Of a DNA stretch of 64,000 nucleotides, positions 1 through 8,249 are shown piece after piece (position 1 is the first letter of the stretch; each line of letters begins with the position of its first letter). Both the position numbers and the translations under genes were made by a program. The stretch spans positions 1,054,001 to 1,118,000 of the forward strand of contig NZ_CP050948.1 in NCBI RefSeq assembly GCF_019443745.1, written 5' to 3'. The notes under the pieces were generated by a model, which was not told where the DNA came from, ran no database searches, and worked only from the letters and a program-made list of their open reading frames with translations. The stretch comes from Iamia sp. SCSIO 61187 (GTDB taxonomy: Bacteria; Actinomycetota; Acidimicrobiia; Acidimicrobiales; Iamiaceae).

Positions 1-460
1 CGAGGGAGGCGACGTAGCGACCGGGGAGGGCGGGGTCGGAACCGGACCAGTCGACCCCGACGAGGCCGGCCACCCCGTCGTAGCCCCGCCGGGCCCAGCG
101 CAGCTGGGTGTGGAGCCACGTCGGGTCGACGTTGGTGTCGGCGTCGGTGGTGGCGAGCCAGGTGGCCTCGGGCGCCCCGCCGGCGTGGGCGAGGGCGGTC
201 TCGAGGGCCAGCGCCCGGGCCCGGCCCACGCCCAACCCGGTCGTGGTGACCACGCTGCCGGTCACGCCGGCGTCGCGGAGGGCGGCGTGGGCCCGCTCGG
301 CGGTGCGGTCCGTGCAGCCATCGGCGACCACGACGACCGACACCGGGACGGGGCTGCGGCGAGCCGCCCGTCCCAGGGCGACCAGGCAGGCCTCGATGGT
401 CGTCTCCTCGTCACGGGCCGGGATGCCCACGGCGACGGCTGTCACGGCCTCGGGACTCAT
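1..460 (-). CDS. Glycosyltransferase family 2, N-terminal part (cut by window edge)
   Basis: About 153 residues are visible; the rest lies beyond the left edge. The N-terminus has the GT-A nucleotide-binding start (GIPARDEE, residues 12-19), the VVADGCTDRT strand near 44-53 and TTDADT at 102-107, whose DAD is the expected metal/NDP-sugar site of GT2 enzymes. It should move a sugar from an NDP-sugar to an unidentified acceptor at the cytoplasmic face. Its ATG overlaps the stop of the methyltransferase gene (ATGA), making it the last visible member of a four-gene coupled operon with a deacetylase and an acyl-CoA dehydrogenase-like protein. The family is clear; donor and acceptor cannot be read from sequence. 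Confidence 0.88.
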   Translation of the reverse strand, partial: MSPEAVTAVAVGIPARDEETTIEACLVALGRAARRSPVPVSVVVVADGCTDRTAERAHAALRDAGVTGSVVTTTGLGVGRARALALETALAHAGGAPEATWLATTDADTNVDPTWLHTQLRWARRGYDGVAGLVGVDWSGSDPALPGRYVASL

Positions 461-1026
461 CGCTGCAGCACGTCCAGGACGAACCCCTCCTCGACCAGGC
501 GGCTGAGGGACGTGAGCCCGGGGTGGGCGCGGAGGCGCTCGTGGACCTCGTCGCCGGTCCAGGTGTGCTCGTCGACCGAGGGACGGTGGTGGACGGCAAC
601 CAGGTCGCCGCCGGGGACCAGGGCCTCCACCGCCCGGTCGAGGACGGCGTCGAGCTCGGGCGAGGACAGGTAGTACAGGACCTCCGAGAGGACGACGAGG
701 TCGAACGATCCGGCGGGCCAGTCGTCGGGGATGCGGCCCTCGACCACCGTCACCCCGGGCAGCCCTGCGCACCGCTCCCGCGTGGCGGCCACGCCGCGGG
801 GGTGACGCTCCATTGCCAGGTGGTCCGGGGAGCGGGCGGCGAGCAGGGTCGTCAGCACCCCGATCCCGCAGCCCGGCTCGAAGCTGCGGTCGTAGCGGGG
901 GCGCGGGAGGGCGGCAGCCGTGAGCCGGTACTTGCGGGCCTCGGACCAGCGGGTCGCGTGGGCCCAGGGGTCGTCGCTGCGACCCCACCACTCGTCGAAG
1001 TACGCGTCGGGCGTGGGCGGGCGCAC
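457..1026 (-). CDS. Class I SAM-dependent methyltransferase (NodS-like)
   Basis: 189 residues from a GTG that follows the PIG-L stop after one base (TGA-C-GTG). SAM-binding motif I is EPGCGIG (residues 50-56), followed by an acidic loop (AMERH) and FDLVVLSEVLYY, the motif II/post-I region. The layout resembles NodS, the N-methyltransferase of Nod-factor synthesis. Together with an upstream sugar N-deacetylase-type protein this suggests methylation of a freed amine on a glycoconjugate, but that is inference. The stop overlaps the glycosyltransferase start by 4 nt, so the two are probably translationally coupled. Confidence 0.88.
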   Translation of the reverse strand: MRPPTPDAYFDEWWGRSDDPWAHATRWSEARKYRLTAAALPRPRYDRSFEPGCGIGVLTTLLAARSPDHLAMERHPRGVAATRERCAGLPGVTVVEGRIPDDWPAGSFDLVVLSEVLYYLSSPELDAVLDRAVEALVPGGDLVAVHHRPSVDEHTWTGDEVHERLRAHPGLTSLSRLVEEGFVLDVLQR

Positions 1027-1027
1027 G

Positions 1028-1720
1028 TCAGCCGACCCGCACCAGCTCGGGGCCGGCGAGCATCGCCGCCAGCTCGTGGGGGTGGACGACCGGCCCGTCC
1101 TCGGGGTGCGGGCCGAGCGGGTGCAGCTGCGAGCGGAAGCACGCCGCCGCCGCCTCCCGGGCCGCCTGCGTCTCCGGGTCGGGGTGCAGGGCCCGGGCGC
1201 CGTCCCGGGCCGCCCCGCCGTCGCGCACGGCCGCCCAGATGGCCACCTCCCAGAGCGCCGCCCCCCGGCGACGGGCGGCCCGCGCCGCGGCCCGGCCGGT
1301 GGCGTCGTGGTCGGGGTGGCCGTCGTGGCGCCACGGGGCGATGAGGGTGGTGGCGTCGTCGACGGCGGCCTCGATGACCCGGGCCAGCGCGTCCTCGTGC
1401 TCGACGACGGCGCCGTCGGGCAGACCCAGGCGCTCGATCGCCGGCGCCACACCGAGGACGGTGAGGGCCCGGCGCCGCTCGGCGGCCCGCACCGTTCGGA
1501 GCTCGTCCGGGGTGGTGCACCGGGACCAGCGGTGCGACGCCTCGCCGTCGGTGACGGCCAGCACGGTGGTCGCCACCCCCTCGGATCGGAGCCACCGGAG
1601 CAGCACGCCGGTGCCCAGCACCTCGTCGTCGGGGTGCGGCGCGACGACGACGGCCCGGCGCCCGACGGGTGGCGGAGCGCCGTCCCACGTCGGTGCGGCG
1701 AGGGTGGTCGGGGCGCTCAC
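1028..1720 (-). CDS. PIG-L family deacetylase
   Basis: 230 residues, GTG start in a GTGA overlap with the upstream acyl-CoA dehydrogenase-like gene. The zinc-binding signature APHPDDEVLG lies near residue 27 and a second metal/active-site segment WRHDGHPDHD near residue 130. PIG-L/LmbE enzymes remove acetyl groups from N-acetylglucosamine-type sugars (GlcNAc-PI, the mycothiol precursor, antibiotic sugars). The neighbours (methyltransferase, glycosyltransferase) point to building or tailoring a glycoconjugate rather than mycothiol itself. A second, different PIG-L gene lies at 49777-50556. Substrate unknown. Confidence 0.9.
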   Translation of the reverse strand: MSAPTTLAAPTWDGAPPPVGRRAVVVAPHPDDEVLGTGVLLRWLRSEGVATTVLAVTDGEASHRWSRCTTPDELRTVRAAERRRALTVLGVAPAIERLGLPDGAVVEHEDALARVIEAAVDDATTLIAPWRHDGHPDHDATGRAAARAARRRGAALWEVAIWAAVRDGGAARDGARALHPDPETQAAREAAAACFRSQLHPLGPHPEDGPVVHPHELAAMLAGPELVRVG

Positions 1721-2655
1721 GGGAGGTCCCCGGCGGTGAGGTCGTGGCAGGCCAGCGCGACCGCGGCGGAGAAGGGCTTGAGCTGGCTCAGGTAGACGGT
1801 GAGGTCGGCGACCCGACCGGCGTGGTCGGGCCGGTGGCAGAGGGCCGATGCGCCGAGGGCCCGGGTGGTGAGGTCGAGGACGGCGCGGGCGGCGCGCTCG
1901 ACGCCGAGGCGGACGACGAGCGCCCGCCGGTCGGAGGCGACCCGGTCGTCGGGCCGGGCGTCGATCTCCCCGGCCGCCCGCTCGAGCAGCGCCCACGCCC
2001 CTGCGAGGACGGCGGTGGCCTCGCCGAGGGCGGCGAGCACCTCGGGCGGAGGGTCCGGCTGCGCCGCCGCCGCGTCGCGGAGCCCGTCGGCCACGGCGTC
2101 TGCTCCACCCCACCACACGGCGGCGACGCCTCCGCCGCCGTGGCCGAAGCCGGGTCGGGTGACGTAGGCGTCGGGCCGGCCGACGGCGCCGCTCGCCGGG
2201 ACGGGCACGTCGGTGAAGAGGAGGGTCTCGCTCCGGGTGGCCTCCATGCCCATCGGGGTCCACGACCCGGCGACCACCTCCAGGACGTCGGGGGGCAGCA
2301 GGAACAGGCGGGGGCCGTCGGGGGCGGTGGCGGTGACGAGGGCGGCGTCGAGGCCGAGCGACCCCGAGCACCAGCCCTTCTCGCCCTCGAGCCGCCAGCC
2401 GGGGCCGTCGGGCCGGGCCCGCAACCGGCCCGGCTCGGCCGCCCACACGCCGAGCAGCCCGTCGGGGGCGGGGTGGCCGAGCTCGGCCAGGATGGCGCGG
2501 GCGTCGAGGTGGCCCTCGACCAGGCGTGCGACCGACAGGTCCTCCCGGCCCCAGGCGGCCAACGCCTTCCAGCGATCGGGCGTGGCCCCCGACCCGGGGA
2601 GCGGGACCTGATCCAGCTCGGGTGTCGCGGCGCGAGCCTTCTCGATCGCGTGCAC
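1717..2655 (-). CDS. Acyl-CoA dehydrogenase-like flavoprotein
   Basis: 312 residues. The GTG at 2655 is chosen because GAGGAG stands 5 nt upstream; a longer frame reaches 2724 with no better ribosome site. Sequence such as RLEGEKGWCSGS and the C-terminal helices (RALGASALCHRP) follow the acyl-CoA dehydrogenase fold, but the protein is shorter than the usual 380-400 residues and the catalytic Glu is not evident, so the reaction may not be standard beta-oxidation. It is the first gene of the operon with PIG-L, methyltransferase and glycosyltransferase, an association I recall from other actinobacteria without an assigned product. Confidence 0.78.
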   Translation of the reverse strand: MHAIEKARAATPELDQVPLPGSGATPDRWKALAAWGREDLSVARLVEGHLDARAILAELGHPAPDGLLGVWAAEPGRLRARPDGPGWRLEGEKGWCSGSLGLDAALVTATAPDGPRLFLLPPDVLEVVAGSWTPMGMEATRSETLLFTDVPVPASGAVGRPDAYVTRPGFGHGGGGVAAVWWGGADAVADGLRDAAAAQPDPPPEVLAALGEATAVLAGAWALLERAAGEIDARPDDRVASDRRALVVRLGVERAARAVLDLTTRALGASALCHRPDHAGRVADLTVYLSQLKPFSAAVALACHDLTAGDLP

Positions 2656-2730
2656 CGGCGCTCCTCGGGGGTCGGACGGACGGCTCCCCCTGCCCGATCG
2701 GGCCGCCGCCACGCAACGCGCCACGGCTCG

Positions 2731-3264
2731 TCAGGGCGGTGGCGCCCCCAGTCCGAGGGAGGCCAGCACGGCCGCGACGACCTCGTCCGGGGTGCGGCCG
2801 TCGACGTCGACGACGTGGTCGGCGAGGGCCTCGTAGCGGCCGGCCCGCTCGTCGAGCAGGCGGGCCAGGCCGGCCCGGGGATCGTCGCCCAGCAGGGGCC
2901 GGCGGTCGGCGCCGGCGGCGACGTTGCGGGCCAGGGTGTCGAGCCCGGCACGCAGGTACACGGTGGTGACCCCCGGGGAGCGGACGGCGGCGGCCATCGC
3001 CGCATCCACGGCCACCCCGCCCGGCGTGGCCAGCACGACCGGGTCCACGGCGGCCAGGGCGGCCTCGACGGCCGCCCGCTCGAGGGGCCGGTAGCCCTGC
3101 TCGCCCCCCTCGTCGGCCAGCTCACGGACGGTGCGCCCGGTCTGGGCCTCGATGACGTCGTCGACGTCGACGAAGCGGGCGCCGAGCTGCTCGGCCACGG
3201 CTCGGGCCGTCGTCGTCTTGCCGACCGCCATCATGCCGATCACCGCCACGTGCCGCCTGCGCAT
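2731..3264 (-). CDS. aroK: Shikimate kinase
   Basis: 177 residues, the normal length for AroK. Walker A is GMMAVGKT (10-17). The shikimate-binding residues are present: D33/D35 in FVDVDD, R59 in YRPLE, and R143 in GRY; the LID arginines are R121/R122 in RRPLL. The GGG loop of the family is reduced to PGG (81-83). It would phosphorylate shikimate to shikimate 3-phosphate in aromatic amino acid synthesis. It does not sit next to aroB or aroC here, so it may be a stand-alone or second copy; the gene symbol is therefore somewhat provisional. Confidence 0.78.
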   Translation of the reverse strand: MRRRHVAVIGMMAVGKTTTARAVAEQLGARFVDVDDVIEAQTGRTVRELADEGGEQGYRPLERAAVEAALAAVDPVVLATPGGVAVDAAMAAAVRSPGVTTVYLRAGLDTLARNVAAGADRRPLLGDDPRAGLARLLDERAGRYEALADHVVDVDGRTPDEVVAAVLASLGLGAPPP

Positions 3265-3315
3265 CGGGCCATGTTCGCCGGTTTCCCCCGCGCGGGCGAG
3301 GGGAGCCAGCCCGGC

Positions 3316-4278
3316 ATGGCCACATCCTCACCCCGCATCGGCATCTTCCTCTGCGCCGAGGAGCACGGGCCCCGTGAGCTCGTGCGGTTCGGCGCCGCTG
3401 CCGTCGAGCACGGCTTCGCCGACGTCAGCGTGTCCGACCACTTCCACCCCTGGGTCGGCGAGCAGGGCCAGAGCCCGCTCGTGTGGAGCGTCCTCGGCGG
3501 CATCGCCACCGCCGCGCCCCACGCCCGCCTGGGCACGGGGGTGACGTGCCCGACGATCCGGGTCCACCCGGCCATCGTGGCCCAGGCCGCCGCCACCACC
3601 GCCTTGATGGCGGGGGGAGGCTTCTTCCTGGGCGTGGGCTCCGGCGAGAACCTCAACGAGCACGTCACCGGCCAGCGCTGGCCCCGGGCCGCCGTGCGCC
3701 TGGCGATGCTCGAGGAGGCCGTCGAGGTCATGCGGAAGCTGTGGTCCGGCGACGAGATCAGCCACGACGGCGAGCACTACGCCGTCGAGAACGCCCGGCT
3801 GTACTCCGTCCCCGACGAACCGCCGCCGGTGATCGTCTCGGCCTACGGGCCCAAGGCGGTCAAGGTGGCCGCCCGCATCGGCGACGGCCTGGCCACGACC
3901 TCGCCCGACGCCGAGGTCATCTCCACCTACCGGGACGAGGGCGGGACGGGTCCCGTGATCGCCTTCGCCAAGGCGTGCTGGGGCCCCGACGAGAAGGAGT
4001 GCCGGGAGCTGGTGCACCGCCTCTGGCCCAACACCGGGCTGCCGGGGGAGCTGGGCCAGGAGCTCAAGACGCCGGCCCACTTCGAGCAGGCCAGCGAGCT
4101 GGTCGACGAGGACGCGGCCGTGGGCTCGATGCCGGTCGGTCCCGACCCGGAACGCCACGTCGAGTCGCTGCGCACCTACCTCGAGGCCGGGGCCGACGAG
4201 ATCCACGTCCACCAGGTCGGGGACGCCCAGACCGAGATGTACGCCTTCTACCGCGACGAGGTCCTGCCCCGGCTGTAG
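3316..4278 (+). CDS. LLM-class F420-dependent oxidoreductase (G6PDH-like family)
   Basis: 320 residues. It matches the luciferase-like monooxygenase subgroup related to F420-dependent glucose-6-phosphate dehydrogenase: SVSDHFHPW near residue 36, GVTCPTIRVHPAIVAQA near 72-88, LGVGSGENLNEHVTG near 101-115, and ARLYSVPDEPPPVIVSAYG further on. Such proteins bind deazaflavin F420 and oxidise or reduce a small alcohol or sugar; the substrate here is unknown. The ATG at 3316 is preferred; an in-frame ATG at 3274 would add 14 residues not seen in the family. It is divergent from the shikimate kinase gene. Confidence 0.88.
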   Translation: MATSSPRIGIFLCAEEHGPRELVRFGAAAVEHGFADVSVSDHFHPWVGEQGQSPLVWSVLGGIATAAPHARLGTGVTCPTIRVHPAIVAQAAATTALMAGGGFFLGVGSGENLNEHVTGQRWPRAAVRLAMLEEAVEVMRKLWSGDEISHDGEHYAVENARLYSVPDEPPPVIVSAYGPKAVKVAARIGDGLATTSPDAEVISTYRDEGGTGPVIAFAKACWGPDEKECRELVHRLWPNTGLPGELGQELKTPAHFEQASELVDEDAAVGSMPVGPDPERHVESLRTYLEAGADEIHVHQVGDAQTEMYAFYRDEVLPRL

Positions 4279-4310
4279 CCGCTGCCCCGGGGCGCCGGGT
4301 GCCGGCTCCC

Positions 4311-4316
4311 TACGCT
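4311..4316 (+). promoter_or_regulatory. -10 box (TACGCT) of a probable leaderless transcript
   Basis: TACGCT stands 6 nt before the ATG of the EamA gene at 4323, with no Shine-Dalgarno sequence in between. This spacing puts the transcription start at or next to the start codon. Confidence 0.5.
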
Positions 4317-4322
4317 GAGGGC

Positions 4323-5357
4323 ATGGTCGGGACGATCGGGACGGGCGTGGCGCGCTGCGGCCTGGCCGCGGTGCTCTTCGGGGCCACGACGCCGCTCGCC
4401 GCCGAGCTGGCCGGGGAGACCTCGGCCCCCGTGCTGGCCGGCCTGCTCTACGTCGGCGCCGCCGTCGCCGTCGCCCCCGTCGTGGCCCGCCAGGGCCTGG
4501 ACCCCCTCGCCATCCGACGCGGCGGCTCCCGGCTCCTCGCCGCCGTCGTCGCCGGTGGGCTCCTCGGGCCCGTGCTCCTGGTGGCCGGCCTGGACCGGAC
4601 GCCGGCCGCCACCGCCTCCCTGCTCCTCAACCTCGAGCTGGTGGCCACCACCGTCCTGGCCGCCGTCTTCTTCCACGAGCACGTCGGCCGGCGGGTGGCG
4701 AGCGGGACGGCGCTCGTCGTCGTCGCCGGGGCCGCCCTGGCCTGGGTCGGAGCCCCCGAGCTGCGCGTCGGCGCCCTCCTCGTCGTCGCCGCCTGTGTGT
4801 GCTGGGGCGTCGACAACTGCGTCACCGCCGATCTCGACCAGATCAGCCCGGCCGCCATCACCCTGGTGAAGGGGGTCGTGGCCGGGGGGACCAACCTCGT
4901 CCTCGGCCTGGCCCTGGGCGGCTCGGTGCCGTCGGGGTGGGGCCTGCCCGCCGCCCTCGTGATCGGGATGCTGGGCTTCGGCGCGTCGATCACCCTGTGG
5001 GTGCGGGGGGCGCGGGACCTGGGGGCGGCGCGGGGCCAGCTGGTGTTCTCGACGGCGCCGTTCGTCGGCGTCGCCGTGGCCTGGGGTGTCCTCGGCGACC
5101 GGGTCCGCCCCGTCGAGGTGGTCGCCCTGGTGCTGGCGGCCGTGGGCGTGACCCGCGTGGTCGGGTCGGACCACGCCCACGACCACGTCCACCACCCGGT
5201 CGAGCACGACCACGAGCACCGCCACGACGACGGCCACCACGACCACGTCCACCCCGACCTCCCGCCGGACGTGACCCACGCCCACCGTCACGGCCACGGC
5301 GCCCTGGTGCACGCCCACCCCCACGTGCCCGACCTCCACCACCGTCACGAGCACTGA
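4323..5357 (+). CDS. EamA/DMT-family transporter with histidine-rich C-terminal tail
   Basis: 344 residues. Residues 1-280 hold about ten hydrophobic segments with the two-fold EamA repeat of drug/metabolite transporters. From about residue 281 the protein becomes a hydrophilic tail of about 64 residues with roughly 24 histidines arranged as HxH and HDHxH patterns. Such tails bind Zn, Ni or Co, so the transporter probably moves or senses a divalent metal rather than an organic metabolite; that is inference. It is transcribed alone, converging on the quinone oxidoreductase gene with 15 nt between stops. Confidence 0.87.
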   Translation: MVGTIGTGVARCGLAAVLFGATTPLAAELAGETSAPVLAGLLYVGAAVAVAPVVARQGLDPLAIRRGGSRLLAAVVAGGLLGPVLLVAGLDRTPAATASLLLNLELVATTVLAAVFFHEHVGRRVASGTALVVVAGAALAWVGAPELRVGALLVVAACVCWGVDNCVTADLDQISPAAITLVKGVVAGGTNLVLGLALGGSVPSGWGLPAALVIGMLGFGASITLWVRGARDLGAARGQLVFSTAPFVGVAVAWGVLGDRVRPVEVVALVLAAVGVTRVVGSDHAHDHVHHPVEHDHEHRHDDGHHDHVHPDLPPDVTHAHRHGHGALVHAHPHVPDLHHRHEH

Positions 5358-5372
5358 GCCCGCCGGGTCGGG

Positions 5373-6335
5373 CTAGGGGACGAGGACCACCCGTCCGAAG
5401 GCCTGGCGGGACTCGACGTGGGCGTGGGCCGCCGCCGCCTCCGCCAAGGGGAACGTGCTGTCGACGACGACGCGAACCTCACCGGCAGCGACGAGGTCGA
5501 GCAGGCGGGCGATGTTGTCGTGGGCGCGCCGGCCGGCGGCCAGCTCGGCGCCGAGGAACACGCCGTGGATCGACTGGTTCCCGGCCATGAGGGCGGAGAC
5601 GTCGAGCGGGCGCGGGTCGCGACCGGCGTTGCCGACGTAGGAGATCCGGCCCCGGTAGGCGAGGGACCGCACGCTGTCGGCCAGCGTCGTGCCCACCGAG
5701 TCGACCACGAGGTCGACGCCGCGCCCGTCGGTCAGGCGGCGCACGGCGGCGACGAGGTCGTCGTCGCGGTAGTTGATGCCGTGGTCGACGCCGTAGTCGG
5801 CCAGGCGGGCCAGGCGGTCGTCGCTCGACGCCGTGGCCAGCACGGTCGCCCCGGCGCGGGCCGCCAGCTGGACGGCGGCCAGGCCGACCCCGCCGGCGCC
5901 CGCCTGCACCAGGACCGTCTCGCCCTCGCCCAGGTGGCCCATCTCGAAGAGGCAGTCGTCGGCCGTGCCGAAGGCGATGGGGACGCACGCCGCCTCGACG
6001 AGGGCGAGGCCGGCGGGCACGGGCCAGGTGGCGCGAGCCGGGACGGCGACCAGCTCGGCGTGGGAGCCGTGGGCCATGGTGGCCACGACCTGCTGGCCGA
6101 CCTCGCGGTCGGTGACGGCGGCGCCGACGGCCTCGATCGTCCCGCCGCACTGGTAGCCCACGATGTGGGGGCGGGCCGGCATCTCCCCGCCCAGCCGGTT
6201 GAGCGTGTCGCCCCCTTCGATGCTGATGGCCTCGACCCGGATGAGCACGCCCTTCGGCGTGAGCACGGGGTCGGGGACCTCGGCCAGGTGGAGGACCTCG
6301 GGGGGTCCGGTCTCGTCGTAGACGGCGGCGCGCAT
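5373..6335 (-). CDS. Quinone oxidoreductase-type medium-chain dehydrogenase (zinc-less MDR)
   Basis: 320 residues. The N-terminal GroES-like domain opens MRAAVYDETGPPEVL; the Rossmann motif AGAGGVGLAAVQLA lies near residue 150. The Cys/His/Glu catalytic and structural zinc ligands of alcohol dehydrogenases are absent, as in NADPH:quinone reductase (QOR). It should reduce quinones or enones with NADPH in the cytoplasm. The stop is 33 nt into the gap after the thioesterase gene upstream on the same strand (6368-6790), so the two may be co-transcribed. Confidence 0.9.
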   Translation of the reverse strand: MRAAVYDETGPPEVLHLAEVPDPVLTPKGVLIRVEAISIEGGDTLNRLGGEMPARPHIVGYQCGGTIEAVGAAVTDREVGQQVVATMAHGSHAELVAVPARATWPVPAGLALVEAACVPIAFGTADDCLFEMGHLGEGETVLVQAGAGGVGLAAVQLAARAGATVLATASSDDRLARLADYGVDHGINYRDDDLVAAVRRLTDGRGVDLVVDSVGTTLADSVRSLAYRGRISYVGNAGRDPRPLDVSALMAGNQSIHGVFLGAELAAGRRAHDNIARLLDLVAAGEVRVVVDSTFPLAEAAAAHAHVESRQAFGRVVLVP

Positions 6336-6367
6336 GCGGGCGACGGTACGTCGTCGTCCTGCGGCCG

Positions 6368-6790
6368 TCAGACGGGGAGGAACAGGGCGCTCACCCGGGC
6401 CAGGTCCCGACCGCCCGCCGTCATCGTCGCCGTGCCCGACCCGAGGCGCCGCCCCAGCCGGGTGGCGCCGACGGTGACGTCGACCCAGTCGCCCTGGCGG
6501 GCCGAGCCGATCAGGTCGCACGACAGGTGGACCGTCACCAGCGGGGTCGGTGGGTCCGACACCCCGGCCACGGCGTGTCCGATCACCACGTCGGCGATGG
6601 TCGCCACGGTCCCGGCGTGGAGGAGACCACGGGCGTTCACCTTGGGCCCCTCGACCCGGAACCCGGCGCGATGAGGGTCGTCGGGGTGGAGCAGGAAGCC
6701 GCCGAGGGCGTCGACGAGCGGGCTGGGGTGGTCCCACGGCACCAGGCCGGCGGGCGGGAGGGGGGCCGGGGGAGCGGTGACGGGGTCCAC
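6368..6790 (-). CDS. PaaI-type hotdog thioesterase
   Basis: 140 residues from GTG. The hotdog core shows NARGLLHAGTVATIADVVIG (about 52-71), where the HAG segment matches the PaaI/4HBT family, followed by VTVHLSCDLIGSARQGDW. It would hydrolyse an acyl- or aryl-CoA. It is divergent from the enoyl-CoA hydratase gene across a 59 nt region that carries a perfect inverted repeat, so the two CoA enzymes and the downstream TetR may form one regulated unit. Confidence 0.88.
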   Translation of the reverse strand: MDPVTAPPAPLPPAGLVPWDHPSPLVDALGGFLLHPDDPHRAGFRVEGPKVNARGLLHAGTVATIADVVIGHAVAGVSDPPTPLVTVHLSCDLIGSARQGDWVDVTVGATRLGRRLGSGTATMTAGGRDLARVSALFLPV

Positions 6791-6813
6791 CCTCGGACCG
6801 TACCTCTCGAAAC

Positions 6814-6843
6814 GTTGTTACGGAACAACCGTCCGGTTAACGT
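6814..6843 (+). promoter_or_regulatory. Promoter with overlapping operator for the enoyl-CoA hydratase/TetR operon
   Basis: An inverted repeat GTTGTT-ACGG-AACAAC occupies 6814-6829. It overlaps a -35-like TTGTTA (6815-6820), placed 17 nt before TAACGT (6838-6843). The ATG of the hydratase gene follows 6 nt after this -10, as in leaderless transcripts. The TetR encoded at 7568-8164 is the natural candidate to bind here and could also repress the divergent thioesterase gene. Confidence 0.55.
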
Positions 6844-6849
6844 CAGGGG

Positions 6850-7566
6850 ATGAGCGACACCAGGCTGACCTATGCGGACGACGGGGCGGTGGCGACCATC
6901 GCGCTCGACGACGGGCGGGCCAACGTGCTCTCGCCGGCGATGCAGGCCGACATCGGCGCCGCCCTGGACCGGGCCGAGTCCGCCGGTGCCGCCGTCCTCC
7001 TCACCGGCCGCCCCGGGCGGTTCTCCGGCGGGTTCGACCTCGCCGTGATGGCCCAGGGCGGGACGGCGGCGGCCGACATGGTCATCGGCGGCTTCGAGCT
7101 GGCCCACCGGCTCCTGTCCTTCCCCCGGCCCGTGGTCGTCGCCTGCACCGGCCACGCCATCGCCATGGGGGCCTTCCTGCTGACCGCCGCCGATGTGCGC
7201 ATCGGCATCGCGGAGGGGGCGCACCGCATCCAGGCCAACGAGGTGCAGATCGGCATGACCCTGCCCCGCGCCGCCATCGAGGTCTGCCGGGGCGTGCTCT
7301 CCCCCGCCGGGCTCCGCTCCGCCCTCGACCTGGCGACGCCGTTCGACCACGGGGCCGCCGTCGGCGTCGGGTTCCTCGACGAGGTCGTGCCCGAGCCCGA
7401 CCTGGCGGCCCGGGCCCGCCAGGTCGCCGGGCGGGCGGCCGGGCTCGACGCCGTCGCCCACCGACGCACCAAGCTCCGGACCCGGGCCCCGCTCCTCGAC
7501 GCCCTGCGCGCCGCCATCGACGCCGACCGGACCGAGCTCGCCGCCCTCCTCGCCGCGACCGGCTGA
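6850..7566 (+). CDS. Enoyl-CoA hydratase/isomerase (crotonase family)
   Basis: 238 residues. Crotonase features are visible: GRFSGGFDLAVM near 57-68 forms part of the CoA pocket/oxyanion hole, and GHAIAMGAFLLTAADVRIG near 101-119 holds the second oxyanion-hole glycine. The glutamate pair of true hydratases is not obvious, so the exact reaction (hydration, isomerisation or other CoA-ester chemistry) is open. The TetR gene starts 1 nt after the stop, so the pair is one transcription unit. Confidence 0.88.
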   Translation: MSDTRLTYADDGAVATIALDDGRANVLSPAMQADIGAALDRAESAGAAVLLTGRPGRFSGGFDLAVMAQGGTAAADMVIGGFELAHRLLSFPRPVVVACTGHAIAMGAFLLTAADVRIGIAEGAHRIQANEVQIGMTLPRAAIEVCRGVLSPAGLRSALDLATPFDHGAAVGVGFLDEVVPEPDLAARARQVAGRAAGLDAVAHRRTKLRTRAPLLDALRAAIDADRTELAALLAATG

Positions 7567-7567
7567 C

Positions 7568-8164
7568 GTGCCCCCGGCCAAGCAGCGCACGCCCGCCCTG
7601 CGGGACCACCTCCTGCGCGTCGCCGTCGACGTGCTGGCCCGGGAGGGGGTCGCCGGGTTCACCACCCGGCGGGTCGCCCGCGCCGCGTCGACGTCCCCAC
7701 CCGCCGTCTACGAGCTCTTCGGCGACAAGGCCGGGCTCGTCCGCGCCGTGTTCTTCGAGGGGTTCCGGGTCCTGCGCGCCCACCTCGAGGCGGTGCCCGC
7801 CACCGAGGACCCGGTCGCCGACCTCACCGCCCTGGCCCTCGCCCTCCGGCGGTTCGTCGCCGACAACCCGACGATCGCCGAGGTGATGTTCTCGCGGCCC
7901 TTCGCCGACTTCGACCCCACCCCCGACGAGAGCGAGGCCGGCGCCGGCGTCCGGCGCCTCGTCGTCAGCACCGTGCGCCGGGCCACGTCGACCGGTGCCC
8001 TCCGGGGCGACCCCACCGACATCGCCCACGGCCTCCTCGCCCTGGCCCTCGGGCTGGCGGCGGCGGAGCAGGCCGGCCGGCTCGGCACCTCGGCGGCCTC
8101 CCGGGACCGGAGGTGGGCCACCTCCCTGCGCGCCCTCCTCACCGGCTACGCCGCCCCCGCCTGA
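7568..8164 (+). CDS. TetR-family transcriptional regulator
   Basis: 198 residues from GTG, one base after the hydratase stop. The N-terminal helix-turn-helix is typical: GVAGFTTRRVARAASTSPPA, then VYELFGDKAGLVRAVF (about 27-63). The C-terminal half is an all-helical ligand-binding domain without a recognisable specificity. Likely autoregulator of its operon through the inverted repeat at 6814-6829; the inducer may be an acyl-CoA given the neighbours, but that is inference. Confidence 0.9.
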   Translation: MPPAKQRTPALRDHLLRVAVDVLAREGVAGFTTRRVARAASTSPPAVYELFGDKAGLVRAVFFEGFRVLRAHLEAVPATEDPVADLTALALALRRFVADNPTIAEVMFSRPFADFDPTPDESEAGAGVRRLVVSTVRRATSTGALRGDPTDIAHGLLALALGLAAAEQAGRLGTSAASRDRRWATSLRALLTGYAAPA

Positions 8165-8192
8165 TCCCCGACGTCCGGCCGTGCGGCCCGCC

Positions 8193-8219
8193 CGTCACAT
8201 CGGCGGGTCGACATCCGTC
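8193..8219 (+). promoter_or_regulatory. ECF-type promoter upstream of the SigJ-like gene
   Basis: CGTCACA (8193-8199), a 16 nt spacer, then CGTC (8216-8219), 30 nt before the ATG at 8250. From memory, the ECF41 group recognises TGTCACA followed by CGTC after about 16 nt; this site matches 6 of 7 and 4 of 4 positions with the right spacing. It suggests the sigma factor drives its own gene. Confidence 0.55.
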
Positions 8220-8249
8220 GGAGGGGTACATCGACACCGAGGAGCCCCC

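Noticed and set aside
4248-5354. Long open frame on the minus strand opposite the EamA gene.
   Set aside because: Its composition (Val/Gly/Asp-rich, no domains) is the antisense of a GC3-rich gene; the plus strand encodes a clear membrane protein.
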